A stretch of DNA of 64,000 bases from Tubiluchus corallicola (taxonomy: Eukaryota > Priapulida > Priapulimorpha > Priapulimorphida > Tubiluchidae). Under the pieces are notes generated by a model. That model worked only from the letters and a program-made list of their open reading frames with translations, was not told the origin of the DNA and ran no database searches. This document shows, piece after piece, positions 1 through 12,483 of this stretch. The stretch is from the NCBI GenBank assembly GCA_030141605.1, contig JAQGDQ010000360.1, positions 174,954 to 238,953 on the forward strand, given 5' to 3'. Each line of letters starts with the position of its first letter. The first letter of the stretch is position 1. The position numbers and the translations under genes are program-made.

Positions 1-688
1 TTGCTAATTAGAGCCTCAAATTCGTTTTAATCAATGTCAAATTCGAATACCGCAGTACAAAGATCCTATGGGATCATAATATGCCTGTAAGTATGTAATA
101 CTAGTGTTTAAACTGGGGCTGCAGGCCAGGTACTTAGCTTCAGCTAATTAGCACACAATAATACGTCTTTTGGCATTTCCTCTTTTGGCATATGTATATC
201 GCATTTGGGCACATGAGGTTATGTGGGGAATTGGAGACCGTTTTAAAGTTGACCGCTAAAACACCTTTGCCGAAGGCATCAAGTTACCTAGAGCCAGCCT
301 TGATTTATACAATTTGAATATGATATATAATAGATGAAATGGCATAATGTTAACACAAATGTGATCAGGACAACATAATTTATGTGATGAATAACTGGTA
401 TAATTTGGGTACTTGCATAGCAAAAACGTTCATAAATCGGTAAGTAAGCTTTACTAGTTATTCATTTTCCTGAATCACCATTTCATGAGATTTCAAATAA
501 AAAATCGACATTTGACCAAATTTTTGGTGCTTTCTACTTTGAAGCATCATAACGTAGTTTTAACTATGCCGACATATGGATGGTTTTGGTTTGCAAGCAC
601 ACTTTTGTCTAATCAAATTTCACGTTGGTGTTTTTCTGAAAGAAATGAAAGCCATTTTCCACTCACAACCAGCAAACTTTCTAGATAC
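1..688. other. non-coding; intron or 3' flank of TTLL copy A
   Basis: No exon is recognised here. Bases 1-75 match about 28905-28970 in inverted orientation, including the shared stretch around AGGATCTTTGTACTGC, so this is a dispersed repeat. The remaining exons of TTLL copy A (equivalents of exons 10-14 of copy B) would lie to the left of the window. Confidence 0.5.
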
Positions 689-787
689 CTTATCAGGTGT
701 TTAATGATTATTGCTTGAATCTCTTCCCAGATGACAGTGAAATTAATACCTTTCTTCTCAAGGTAGTGTTGAAACTTTGGTAAAGCC
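689..787 (-). CDS. TTLL copy A exon 9
   Basis: The exon is 99 nt, phase 2 in and out, with acceptor TTTTTCATAG and donor AG|GTATCT. It encodes a helix-rich piece containing LEKKGINFTVIWEEIQAIII, aligned with the matching exon of copy B (LQEKGVDINAVWEEIQDIII). It is one codon shorter than copy B and has no stop. Confidence 0.75.
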
Positions 788-3700
788 CTATGAAAAAGTT
801 TGAACAGAGATATTAGCTATACAAAAACTGTTTTTGTTACATAAATTAAATACCTAATATGAATTTTGAAATAAAGCCCAGACTAGTGGCAATGTAGCAA
901 GTGCCTAGACTAGCGGCAATGTAGCAAGTGCCCAGACTAGTGGCCCATGTAGCAAGTTGGGCTTCCCTTTTAATGTTTTTATCATTTGTTTGTAGGTGAA
1001 TTCTTTTCTATGCATTAGCCTAGGAAAGTTCCTTGTAACACAACAGTCATTAAACATTCAGTTCTATCATTAAAACATGCAAAGATTATGAAAGATACAG
1101 AACACTACAGGTTTTCAAAATAGTTTAATTGGCGTTAACAGAATGCATTTACAGGCTGTATATAGTAATTAATTAGGTCAGCTACGATGGGCTGTGACTA
1201 GACAATTTCGTTGTAGTTTGAAAATTTTTGTTAACTGTTTTGTTAATTCCGTATTAGTTTATGAAAACCAATATAAAATTGGCCCTGGAAATGCGATAAC
1301 CAAGAGGTTATGCCAGATGAGAGCATATGTCGAGGTTTAACTGAAGCATATCGCTAAGTAGCGGCCGACCAGCTAAGTGGCACCTGGCAATTGTTAGTAA
1401 ATATAGTTTGTACTAGAGAGAAAAGAAATATATAAGAAATGTGAAAAAGGAAAAGTAAGGCAGGTCAGTAAGAACAGGATAGTGATAAAAGACAGTTTGG
1501 ATAAAGATGGTCATGGGAGTAGGTTTTACGTATTATATTTTTAGTTTTTTGAGAGGTGATTAAGTTAAAATTTATGCACGATAGTAATCAATAATTATAA
1601 AATAGCTTGAGCTAATGTAGAGAAGAGAATTTTTATTATTTTTATATATACATATAGTTATAATATTTTTCAAGGAATACGATATGAAAGGATTAAGGAT
1701 AACGAAAAGACAAATACAATTACAGGTTTTTGGAGTCATCAGGAGGAACATACGAGTTTCGGCTGCTATTCCTCAAACCCGTCATCCTTTTCAAGTTTGT
1801 TAAATTCCGTAATTTAATAATTAATAGTCATTGAATTCTAGAAGAATTTTGCGCCCCTCACCCTTGCTTCCTGGGGGGGGGGGTGATTGCCCCCTGCCGC
1901 AACCACCTTGCTAGGCCTCTCGCCTAGACAGAGCTTGAGGCAAGAAGTGGTTCCATTAAAATGAAAAGAAAATACATGCAAACGTCATTAAAATTAACGG
2001 CAAACCAGTGAAGCCTAAACAATCTCTGAAAGGGAAAAATGTAGAAATTCAGCTCAAAAAATAAGATAAGATGCACTTTATTCAATGAAAACTACTACAT
2101 ATGTACAACAGCTGTCACTTCAGATGCACACACTAGAGTAATACCTTAAAATTATTTACAGTTAGAAAGATTGGCAAAATACGTGATATATTTTAAAATA
2201 ATTTTAAAGATTAAAAATTAAGATTTTTTTCTGTATATAGCTGATTTATCCAATTTCGATGAGTTTTAGATGGAAAGATACAATCATTGTTGAAAAGTTT
2301 CATATATCAAACTGTTGTGATATTAAAATAGCTGATTTATCCAATATCGATGAGTTTTAAATAAAAAGGTACAATCATTGTTGAAAATTTTCATTCATCA
2401 AACTGTTATGTTTATTAAAATGACGCATAATTAAATTATAATATTTTTACGTAAAATAACCTCAAAATAAGGCAACGTGAGATTAAAGCACGCACTTTTG
2501 GCAGAGCAACTGAAAGGTTGTAAAAAACCAGGCGAATTATTAAAATTATATATTGTAAATAATTATAAGTGACTTTTACATATTTGAAGCTATAATGGTA
2601 AAAGTTGTGCAAAGTGCTGAGCAATAAAAATAAAGACAACATAAATAAAATTAGTTTAACTTAGAAGCTACAGATGGAAAAAGTTAGAATCAACTACTTC
2701 GATCTGATGTAAAAAAGTGACCAATGTCTCTGGATTTCTTTGTCATCTTTTCATTGATTGCCAGTTACATGATCTAGTTACTTTCACAGGTGACTTGCTG
2801 GGGTAATGTATCACCTGAGCCTACACCACCTGTATGTAATTTGCTCATCGTATTTGGCTTAACAGAAAGTACTATAGTTTTTCCCCAATGACGCAGATAG
2901 CGTTGTTCTTAGAAAACTCATTATCAATCTGGATTAACTGGTGAAGAGCAGGGCTTGTTGAAGTCAAAAACACAAACATCATCAGCATATAATAGATGAC
3001 CAACATGCCTTTCACGACCAGCGCAACCAAGTTTCGAATTAATTATAGGGGTGAGCATCGAACGTTCGAATTCGATTCGAACGAGTTTTTTAGTTCTAAT
3101 TCGATTCGAATCCAAAACTATAGATTCGAATAATTCAGCTCTTCAATCACGTATGTTCCTGATCATTAAAACGATTGAAACGTCATGCAATTAACATAAT
3201 TTAGCTGTTATTTATGCACACAATTTTAAAGAAATTACTAGTCGTTTTATTGCAGAACAAAACCTAGTGATATGCATGATCTTTGTAAGACTAATTTTTA
3301 CTGGTGGTTCGAAAACTAGTTCGAAAATCCTTCAATCTCAATTCGAATTCGGTTCGAATTCGAAACACTAAAGTTCGGTTCGATTCGAATTCGAAAGTCA
3401 CAAATTCGATTCGATTCGAATTCGCTTTCTGGTAGAAAATGCTCACCCCTAATTAATTAGTTGTACACGTGAATCATTAAAATATGTGTTTAAAAGTTTG
3501 GAAGTTTGTGACTTCCTTTTATACGACTTTTAAAAACTCACCAAAAATCCATTCCAGCTGCTCTGCGTTGATGATAATCAGGGCTGCGTTTACTCACATG
3601 TCCATTTGCTACATGCATGAAAATATCTTCTACGTCATTAGAATTTGCAACTGAGTATCTGTGTCCAATACAAAAAAAACCCATGGGTCGAGAATTAAGA

Positions 3701-6700
3701 CCATCTAAACTACTATTTCTATAGGCTCTTTGATAAATATTTTATTTGTCTACTTATTTATTTAATTTAATTTTTATTTTGGACTTAAATTAATATGTCA
3801 ATAAAATTTTTGTAATATGTAGATAATAATATGTAAATAAGAATATTTACATATTTATTTAAACAAATATGTATGTAATTAATTTAGATTTAAATAAATA
3901 TGTAAAGTAATACATAAAGTAATACTGTATATAATGAAACTATATACATCAGATATAGCACAAAACTGTACAAGAGGAGCACCGGTTAGTTTAACTAACA
4001 AATTAAGAGGTTAGAAATGAGTTTCAATATTGGAAGTACAATGACTTGTAACAAATGTCTGTATCAGTTAAACTACATAAAATCATATTACAGCTCATCA
4101 AAGAAAAAAAATTCATTTTTTAAGGAGTTTTCATTTTTCTGGATTTCATCAGCTGCACAGAAAGATACAATAACAAAAATTACGGATGAAACTACACATA
4201 AAATAAAAGTGTTACTAAAATAAAGAGTATGAAGAGGCTGAATTAAAAGTAAAACAAAAACAAATGAACACACATTGTACACCTTTCTTTTATACACATT
4301 GTACATGGTAAGTGCCTGTAATAATTTTACTTTTTCATGCCAAATGGGGCTCGTCCTGCGAGAGGGTTTATGTATATTCTCAACGGCTCAAGAGACGCAA
4401 CGTAAGCATATATTCTTACGTGAACCTTGTAGCCATCGATGAGATACGGGTTGGGCACGTACCTGAAACATTGTAATTAAGCACATAGAATCACATTAAA
4501 TAATACTTCTTACTATATTTCACTTAAAGGAATATCTACTGATATAACAAAACAGTGAACTTCGTGTTAATAATTAATACATCTAAATAAATCTGTAGCA
4601 GATGTAGCTTTTTTTGTCAATCCTGCTTTCGAGTTCGTGTACGAGGCGTCACCTGTGGCGGTAATGTAAATCTTTTAGTTTTGGCCAGCTTTCAGTTGTT
4701 ACCTACGAGTCACCTGTCTGTTTACTCACCTGTGCTCTGAACAGTCAGGTTAGGCCACTTTATAGGGCATTTAGAGCTTTTACCTGCTGATTTTGTTACA
4801 ATAAAGTATTCTGTGGTGTCAAAGATTTTTGTTTGTTAAGTGGCGACATCTGGCTTCAATATTTGGATCCTAGTCAATTTCCTGTCGGTCATTCAAGTTT
4901 CAATGTGTTCAAGTGATGACGGGTTTCTGTGCAACTCACGATTTAATGCCAACGATGTATGTAAATTTTATTTAGTTATTTACTGTAAGTCTCCCATTAA
5001 TTTCACTTAATCGTAATCGAGCTTTTGACAAGAAATGAATTAGTTTATTAAAGGAATTTAATATATCTTGTTTCATATAAAATGTACAATTTTGGGTAAT
5101 GGCGTCTGAGTGTCAGATATGAAGTAATGATAAAGGGGCATGTGACGTGAAGATGGAATACAACTAATAAATTGTTATGCTAAGCAAAAAATGATGACCT
5201 TGTTTGTCACCATAAAACCAAAACAAGTGGTATTAACCTCTGTTGAAACGTTTCTGTTATTTTACAAAATCAATTTAATTCACCTCAGGAATAGTTATAA
5301 AAAGAAATTCAGGGATCTACATATAAATAGTCATTAGTTTCAATGTGTTTCATTCTTAACTCCAATCTTTTATTATGTTAAGAAACCTGATCTAATATTG
5401 TTCATGTAAATATATGCATATTACATGAGTATATAGTAGTCTATATATATAAGGAATGGGAATTACTTTTTTGAGCCTACCTTGTCACTAACCCAAACCA
5501 TCCATTATATACTTATTCATGACTCCTTAACAAGTCATGCAGCAATAATTTTATTTGGTTTCTTGAATGATTTTATATATATATATATGCATACTGATAT
5601 CACGTGATTAAAAACATAAAGTTTAGTGTACAACTGTCATTTAAAGACAAATTACAGATCTGATAAATTGACATACAGAAAGAACAATGCAAAAGACATG
5701 CAAAGCAAGACTGTCCACACAATTATGTAAAAATGTAGAAGTTGAATAACATATTACTAAAATAGAGAAATGTTTTCACCCTGCGAAATCCGCTTGGTGC
5801 ATAAGTATAACAAAAAATGAATGATTTTAAGATAACCAAATTGTATAATAGTAATGAAAAGAAATGGAAATAAAAGAGCAATATTTGTTCTTATTTTATT
5901 TCTTGCAAACCTTTGTATGACAAGTTGACTATTTGGCAGCCTATTTAAGCTGTTGATGACTTTGACTCCCTTCCCCCTGCCAGAAGAAACCTACAAAGAA
6001 ATGAAAATGACAACAGAAAGGGATCTTATGCTGAAAAACAATCCAAATTTGTACTTACACAGATGCACAAAATTGTATCGGCAAAACACTAGTTCGGTAT
6101 CAAAATTTTGTACCATTATTAATAATAATATTGACGTTAAGATTATTAAAATTAATTATCACCAGCAGAATTTCAGCTTAAAATAGGGAAAATATAATTA
6201 TTCTAATTAGTTAGGATTGTCTCTAGTGTGAAAAGTCTAACATCGGAAATGCTCTAATTTGGCTAGCTATACAAGGGGTAAACTTTGCACTGGCTGTATT
6301 CCAACCTTTCACATTTCCTGCATTTCATGCTTGATATCAAAATTAAATTCATTGCGTGTATTGTACCATCATTCAAAAATAATTTTAACATTAAGATTAT
6401 GATTAAATTAAATAGATTAGGTAGTAAAGGAACAAGCAGTTGTCAAGTTTCTGTCGGTTCAAAACTGGATCTAGAATTTATTTAATTTATTTTAATTCAA
6501 TTTATTGATACTCAATTTTTAAAATTTATGGACAAAAAAATGTCCATCCACATGACCAAAGAGCACATTATATACGAATATTTACCATACGAATATTTAA
6601 TTAAAATAAATAAAAAAAATATAAATAAAGATATATAATATAGATTTATATATATAAAGATATATATATAAATGAAAATTCGTGAACACTGAGGACACAA

Positions 6701-9700
6701 AGTGAGTGAGCGACTATGACTAATTAATTAATAATAACCTTACCGGCTATTAGATTTTAGTGTCAATTTTAACTTTTATATTGCATTTTTATGTGCAGAA
6801 ATAAACTTTTAATAAATAAATAAATAAATAAACAAAAAAACAAACTTGTTAATAAACTTACCGGTTTGTAAATCCATAAGTTGTCAGGTGAACTGTCATT
6901 CCAGCTTTTATAAAGCTCCAACAGCTCGTGAGGAAGGAGAAACGTTTGTGGAACGAAGTTAAATGAATCTTTTCCATGTTTTAGCATCATGTTTTTCATG
7001 ATCTTCCAGAAACTGTCTTTGCGCATGGCTTCTTGTTGAGATCCGGGAAGCTGATTAAACTGAAATGAAAAAGAAACAGGTCATTAGACTATAAAACCTT
7101 TTATTTGACTCGGGTACGAAGTATCTCTTATTTTTCCACTTGCATCAGCACCAATGTTGCACCATGAACTCTGTGATGGGACATTGTTCAACGGAATAAG
7201 CCTTTTCACAGTTCCAGTGATTGATGATGATCGTGCAAAGATGAAAGGTTAACTGTACCAGGCAGTGCGTTTGTGTACACTTGATAACGCCTGGCAGCCC
7301 ATGCTGCTGTGATACTAAAAGTTTTAACAGCTAGATAGAACCTTACATAGTTCATTTTCGTAAGCAAGCTCCTGCTTGTAAATCACTCTACGCTCAGACT
7401 AATGCATAGTTAAGTAAAGTCCAAGCAAAATAACTGAAGTTACTCAACTGATGCCTGTAGACGGCTTTGTTTTACACAAACTTCATGTGACGACTGTTGT
7501 TAAGACACTTTGCTGTGGTAGACTTAACATTTGACCAACAGCAACTGCGCGTGCGCACAACAAAACTGCGAAAAGGCTTATTGTCGCCTACAATCTCATC
7601 ACCTCAAAACATTAGGAGTCTGTTGTGGTGACCTGGAACATTCTATTAGTAAAGTAGAACAATCTTCTTACCTTGTAGAAGTTTCGAGAACTTTCTATTT
7701 CTAGATTGTTCATTTGCACTGATATATAAGGCGGAGCTGACTGCTGGAGTTTATTCTCTTGTAACCTCGTATTCTCAGATAAGCTTTCTCGTTTCCAGAT
7801 TATCACATTTACTGTAAACATTTCGCGTTCATTCATACTTTTGTGTTGCAGAATTCTCGCATAATAAACTAGTTTAATTTGACGACGTGTTTTCTGGTTT
7901 TCTCTACGAGCCTTCCGAGAGAAACAAAACACAACAGGTTCTGTGGCTTGACGACACGAGGCTATAGTCACTGTGTGATTATAATCAGTGCGTAACCGGG
8001 AAACACATTCTGCATTTTGTGTCCTATAAATTTTGTTGAACACCATGTTTTGTTAAAAAGATCAAGCTCACAAATTAACTTGTAAACACAAGCAGCTGTT
8101 ATCCCCCCCCCCGCCCCCGAGAAACTTCAAGCTTGGCGGCCCACTTTTAATCAGGCTTAAGTCTAGCTGGTTTTGAATGTCACAGTTGTCACTTAGATTA
8201 GTGCATATTATATAACCAAGATTTTTGACTCTGTCAGTCTGCCTGGCTGTCCACATGCTCATCTGTCCATTCACGCATCACTTGTTGTTTAGTTTGTCCG
8301 TGTGCTTCGCTGCTAGTCTTTTGCATGCCTACCTGCTTTGAAGTTTGGTTTACTTTTCAGCTTCTTGCTTATTTGCAATGAAAATAACGAAATTACATTT
8401 TCAATACCTGTGCACACATTTGAAAAATGTTCATCAGTTCATCTATTGAACACATGAACTCGGTGATTTACTTACTTTCTTGTACTTTTGCTGTAAGTCT
8501 GGCCAATGTTGTTTGCGGAATTTGGCACAAGAATAAACCAGCCAACTGTTTCCGGCAGCTGGAAAATACAAACAAATTATGTGGCATGGGTATAATGAAA
8601 GCATAGAGTGGATCGGAGTGGACTGGGGTGGAGTTATTGGCAGGGCCATGTACATTTTTTATCTCCAGTAAGAATCTTGAGACGCATTAGCAAGCTAATT
8701 ATACATGATACATTTTATCGTTATAAATATGTATGTGTGTGTGCGTGTGTGTGTGTGTATAAGACTAAAAACGTGCTCAATTCTGATTGGCTGACCTATA
8801 AAATGCATATAACGAAGCCAAATTCTACAGGCAATCCTAAATAATTACAACATTAGATTAAAGGGCAAGCAGAGAGAAATCTGCCGAACACGTATGTATA
8901 TTTTAATGAGCAGAGTGTGATGTATAGTATATGTATTATGTACATACGAATAATGTATTCTCGTGGTTTCTTGTATTTAATGTACGTATTACGTTACTTA
9001 AGCTCCCGTGACTAACCTGCCCCTCTCATCACATTCTTCTCTATACACACCCTAATTTTAAACCCTGCCCTGCCCTGCCTTGCCTAACCCTCTGTCACTA
9101 TCAATGTTGTGCTTACAAGATTTTGTTTCAACACACATTGAAGCATTTTATTATAAGCAATTAGTTTTTTGGGATATCATTTTGTAATTATTGTTTCGTA
9201 TCATTGAATGTACATTTGTGAGAAATAAGTCCAAAACTAAAATCTATAATTTCGACCATTTATAAATGAAAAACAATGCAGCTGTTTCGAGACTTACTTG
9301 TGAAATGAAAATTTGAATTCAGCAGCATTTTCTTTACGAAGGTAATGTCTGCAGACTTAGTACGGTCACTGAACCTCCACCTCAGTTTTTTCTTCACGAA
9401 ACTTGGCAACTCGCCAACTGCAAATGACAGAACAAAAGCCTAGGACAGATTAGACATTTCAGATAACATATTTAAGGTACTTGATTCCAGAAAGAGCTAC
9501 CCAACTGCTCAAATATATTCAAAGCAACACATTTCAATAACTGTGACTTAAAGAAAAAAATGACGCAATGTTAAATTGTAAGTCAAAACATCTACTCTTT
9601 AAAATACTGAAAGCAAACGTAACATTTTTTCCGGAATTGCTTACGTGAAAGAATTATTACCACACCAACACAATTTCGCGTTCGTGTCACTAGTTCTTCG

Positions 9701-12483
9701 CTGTTACATGCATTTCGCCTTTCGCTAGTTATACGGGCACTAGCGCCTGCATTTCGGAAACTCATTGCACAAAAAACAGGCGCTGGGTGTATCTCTCAGT
9801 TCAGATGCGTTAGTTTGTGACGAACTACATAAGTTAGACAGCTCATGTGTGAGCACTGCAGTAAATTTGAAATTCGAATTTTTATCTTAAAACTTGCCTA
9901 GTTTGAGTACTAAACATTGAATGTCTTACAGTAGCACGGGTAAGTTACATAATATGCCATGTTTCCCAGCCGACCATGTTTCAGTTAATGCAATAATTGA
10001 ATATTTAATATTTAATAATTGAAGATGTCATAATTTTTTTTGTAAACTACGCACATTTAAATGTAAAACGGACAAAGGAGATTTAAATTTTAAATTGTTA
10101 ATTAGAGAGTTGAATTGTTGGTCATCATAATATTTGCTGGCTTTAATATTATTTAGTCCGTTAAAATAATGTTGATCTGGATCCAGATCTGTAATGGGCA
10201 GAGAGTCGAATATGTCATTTCTTTCAAATAGATTTAAATTAAGTAATTTATTGTCTATTATAGATCCAATATTAGAATACCTAGTGATTATTTGAATTCA
10301 TCGTCATCAGTGATATTGTTAAAGGGCAGAATAGTTTGCAAACAAAAATGACAAAACCAATTATCATTCTTGTCAGTTACATTGTTGTATTCAGTCAAAG
10401 TTAAATTTGTACATTTAAGATGCATCCAATGCTCACAGCAATTGCAAAACAGTCCACTGGGTTCGCCCACCGTAAATTAAGCTTTTAATCTATTATTTAA
10501 CTATCAAAAACGCCTTTGCAGTATTATTGGCATTGAAATGTACACTTTTTGCGTACTTGCAAATGGAATAGTATATGAGAAATCATTCCGTCTTCCTTTA
10601 AGCTACTGCAAAGTAAAAGTAACCACTATTTTCTGAATAGGCTTTGTAACCAAGAAATTAAGGGTGCACAGGATTGTCTGCAGCCTAAAATGGTGTCATC
10701 TTCTAGTATCAATTCGAAGTGAATGGTGTAATCAAAATCTAAAAAACAAAGTGTCGTTTGTTTCATACCAATCTGCCCAATTAAACCAAAGTTGATTACA
10801 GGTGCAACGTTGGTGAAGAGGCTAGGAATGAGTGCAGGTATTATCCGAGGACATTGGTCAGTCAGTGAGTCATTCCAAAGCGCAGCCATAGTTCTACCAG
10901 GACCTGGTACATCAGTCCAAACTCTACCATCGTATTCTGAAAAGCAGGCTAATTTATAATCTATAACTAATTTCTTTATTATATTATTCTAAGTTTAAAT
11001 GATGACAGTAAAATAAACCCAACGCACTGAGTTACAATGTTGTTCGTTTTAAAGCCTTATTATTTTTATTATTGTTGTTGTTGCTGTTGTTGTTGTTGTT
11101 AAAGCCATCTTTTTACTGCAAATTAATTTCATAACTCCTAAAGCAAAACCGGACCAAATCACAAACTGTAAGTCAAAACAATCTACTCTTTAAAATAATG
11201 AAAGAAAACATACCATTTTTTCAAAAATGACTTACGTGAAGAATTATTACCACACAAACATAATTTCACGCTCGCACCACTAGTTCTCTGCTGTTAAATG
11301 CATTTCGCCATTTGCTAGTTGGACAGACACTAGCGTCTGCGTTTTAGAAAGTGTTGTACAACAGGTGGTGTACATCTCAGTTCAGATGTATTAGTTAGCG
11401 ACGAACTACACATGTACGACAGTTTGTGCGTGAGCAGAGAGAAATCTGATTTGAATTTTTATCTTACAACTTGCCTGGTTTCAGTACAATACACTGAATA
11501 TCTTACAGTAGCACTGTACTTCAATTTTCTCTTTCATAAACACGTGCAGCGCACTCGCGGAATATTTTTACTGGTGAAAATTGTTAGTTTTTTATATCAT
11601 CAACAGTTGAGTTCGTCCCTATTAATTAAGTATTTAATCTATTATTTAATTATCAGAAGTGGGTTTTGCAGTATTGTATTAGAAAATGGAAGAGTATATG
11701 ATATGGACAATCATCCTGTCTTCCTTTAACGTTGATAACTCACTAATTATCATGTTTTGTTAAACAACAATCTCTTCCATTTTGAACTATTGTAATGTGT
11801 TTTTTTTCATATGTTTGCTAACTGGCTTAAGATTGAGAAAATCCACGAAAATGTATTAAGCTCGTTGGTAGGAATAAATAACAACTGATTAATTACCATA
11901 CTGTTCTGTGTAGTAAAATGTTACTGAAGATGCTAAAGAAAATTATGGCTGGTACTTTGATTTTCTACATGAAGAATTTAAGTTTCTCTCACACATTTTC
12001 AAAAATTTTCACTTTAAATTCTAAGTTGTGAAAGCAACCATTTCAATCAAAACATTCAATGGTAAGATAACTAAAACTCTAAACAATTTTTAATTTTTTT
12101 AAGCTTTATTTAAATTGTGCCATTTAGATTTATTTTACGTATTATTGTATATAGATTATTTGTATGTAAAGTTGAATTTATTTTATAGCTGAAAATTTGT
12201 TGCTCTAATTGCTTTCACTAATCTGAGCAAAGTTGAAACAACAAATTTCATATATCTCATGTGTACTATATATCACCAATAAAGATGTCTATGTCTATAT
12301 CTATGTTTATGAATAATTTAGCATTATGTCATAACCTGCACATGCTCAAGTACTCCGATTACTGCTATTTTTTGAGAGAGTGAAAAAAGTTTGTTACAAA
12401 ATTATAGCTAACTTACCGGCTAGCAGCCCATCCAGTAGTGATAAAACAACACAGCAAGATAAAACAACTTCTAAACACCACAT
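689..12483 (-). CDS. TTLL4/5-like ligase with signal peptide, copy A (partial, runs off left edge)
   Basis: Spliced minus-strand gene. Exons in 5' to 3' order are 12483-12417, 10936-10769, 9417-9298, 8558-8476, 7059-6862, 4462-4331, 3658-3542 and 787-689; the last four exons of copy B have no counterpart before the window edge. All junctions are GT-AG and match copy B in position and phase. The product starts with a signal peptide, then PALIPSLFTNVAP, the FVPQTFLLP and WIYKP motifs, and a C-lobe segment YLIDGYK. Two usually conserved motifs differ from copy B: KFDLR is KVHVR, and HLTN is HVAN. The reading frame stays open in every exon seen, so it may be a pseudoenzyme or an early pseudogene. 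As in copy B, the exon encoding the glycine-rich ATP loop between WIYKP and YLIDGYK was not found; the phase shows something is missing there (2 nt modulo 3). Confidence 0.75.
876..956. repeat. 27-bp tandem repeat, 3 copies
   Basis: Three near-identical 27-bp units, each containing AGACTAGYGGCAATGTAGC, lie in intron 8 of TTLL copy A. Confidence 0.85.
2238..2425. repeat. tandem duplication of about 95 bp
   Basis: Two adjacent copies share AGCTGATTTATCCAAT, GATGAGTTTTA and ACAATCATTGTTGAAAA with several point differences. They are in intron 8 of TTLL copy A. Confidence 0.85.
2928..3037 (-). pseudogene. reverse transcriptase palm fragment (YADD) of a non-LTR element
   Basis: The minus strand encodes a short peptide with HLLYADDVCVF, the motif C (xxDD) region of a non-LTR reverse transcriptase. 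Only this motif is preserved. The same relic, with YANDVCVF, occurs at about 17400-17515 in TTLL copy C, so the insertion predates that duplication. Confidence 0.65.
3046..3451. mobile_element. hAT-type MITE, 406 bp, with 8-bp target duplication
   Basis: The ends are terminal inverted repeats TAGGGGTGAGCAT. It is flanked by direct repeats ATTAATTA at 3038-3045 and 3452-3459, the 8-bp duplication typical of hAT elements. The paralogous segment at about 17505-17520 is an unoccupied site with a single ATTAATAA. Inside, both halves are rich in TTCGAATTCGATTCGAA-like words, and no transposase is present. Confidence 0.9.
3542..3658 (-). CDS. TTLL copy A exon 8, with HLTN changed to HVAN
   Basis: The exon is 117 nt, the same length and phase as exon 8 of copy B. 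It starts YSVANSNDVED like its paralogues and then diverges: the conserved HLTN of TTLL enzymes is HVAN, and the downstream residues are poorly conserved. Acceptor and donor are intact. Confidence 0.7.
4331..4462 (-). CDS. TTLL copy A exon 7, with altered KFDLR motif
   Basis: The exon is 132 nt, identical in length to exon 7 of copy B. It encodes YVPNPYLIDGYKVHVRIYAY and then EPLRIYI. TTLL enzymes normally have K-F-D-L-R here; the aspartate and neighbouring residues are replaced by V-H-V. It is in frame and free of stops. Confidence 0.75.
6862..7059 (-). CDS. TTLL copy A exon 5
   Basis: The exon is 198 nt, phase 0 to 0. It encodes NQLPGS, a basic helix, FNFVPQTFLLPHEL and DNLWIYKP, matching the TTLL stretch F-P-x-(T/S)-F-x-L-P through W-I-x-K-P, where the lysine contacts ATP. 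It is almost identical to 36241-36438 in copy B. Confidence 0.9.
7195..7582. mobile_element. MITE with AATAAGCCTTTTCACAGTT ends, copy 1
   Basis: This is a 388-bp element with terminal inverted repeats close to AATAAGCCTTTTCACAGTT. Two more copies are at 35284-35660 and 40810-41197. No coding capacity is seen. It lies in intron 4 of TTLL copy A, where copy B has no counterpart, so the insertions are independent. Confidence 0.75.
8476..8558 (-). CDS. TTLL copy A exon 4
   Basis: The exon is 83 nt, phase 1 in and 0 out. It encodes a segment ending RKQHWPDLQQKYKK, aligned with RQNWPDLQHKYRK in copy B. It is one codon longer than copy B. Confidence 0.8.
9298..9417 (-). CDS. TTLL copy A exon 3
   Basis: The exon is 120 nt, phase 1 in and out, encoding ELPSFVKKKLRWRFS and then LLNSNFHFT. 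It corresponds to the L-P/K-L-R-W-K segment upstream of the catalytic core in TTLL4. Confidence 0.8.
9550..9990. repeat. dispersed repeat containing ACATGCATTTYGCC, four copies in the window
   Basis: Related sequences occur at about 9550-9990, 11140-11720, 32320-32740 and 44100-44720. They share words such as GCTGTTACATGCATTT, CTAGTTAGACGG and CAGTAGCACTGTACTTCAAT. The pair 11140/44100 sits in intron 1 of TTLL copies A and B and came with the gene duplication; the others are separate insertions. No protein is recognised. Confidence 0.7.
10070..10470 (-). pseudogene. LINE fragment with PHD-finger-like domain
   Basis: The minus-strand peptide has the zinc-ligand order C-x2-C-x2-W-x-H-x2-C ... 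W-F-C-x2-C followed by LPFNNI, as found before the endonuclease of CR1/L2-like LINEs. After a stop and frame change it continues with LPITDLDPDQHYFNGLNNI and SKYYDDQQFNSL, a typical spacer of the same proteins. It is truncated at about 10070 and lies in intron 2 of TTLL copy A. Confidence 0.7.
10769..10936 (-). CDS. TTLL copy A exon 2
   Basis: The exon is 168 nt, phase 1 in and out. It encodes EYDGRVWTDVPGPGR and then CPRIIPALIPSLFTNVAP, matching the P-A-L-x-P-S-L-F-x-N-V-x-P signature just before the TTLL4 core. The first codon is completed by the last base of exon 1. Confidence 0.85.
12417..12483 (-). CDS. TTLL copy A exon 1, signal peptide
   Basis: The coding part is 67 nt from ATG to donor G|GTAAGT. 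It encodes 22 residues including VVLSCCVVLSLLDGLLA, a hydrophobic segment typical of a signal peptide, and ends one base into a codon that exon 2 completes as Glu. The coding sequence is identical in copy B (45385-45451) and differs by one silent base in copy D (57396-57462). Confidence 0.8.

Noticed and set aside
7612-8046. 144-codon minus-strand ORF between TTLL exons 4 and 5 of copy A
   Set aside because: It has no recognisable domain and no counterpart in copy B, and lies within an intron; probably chance.
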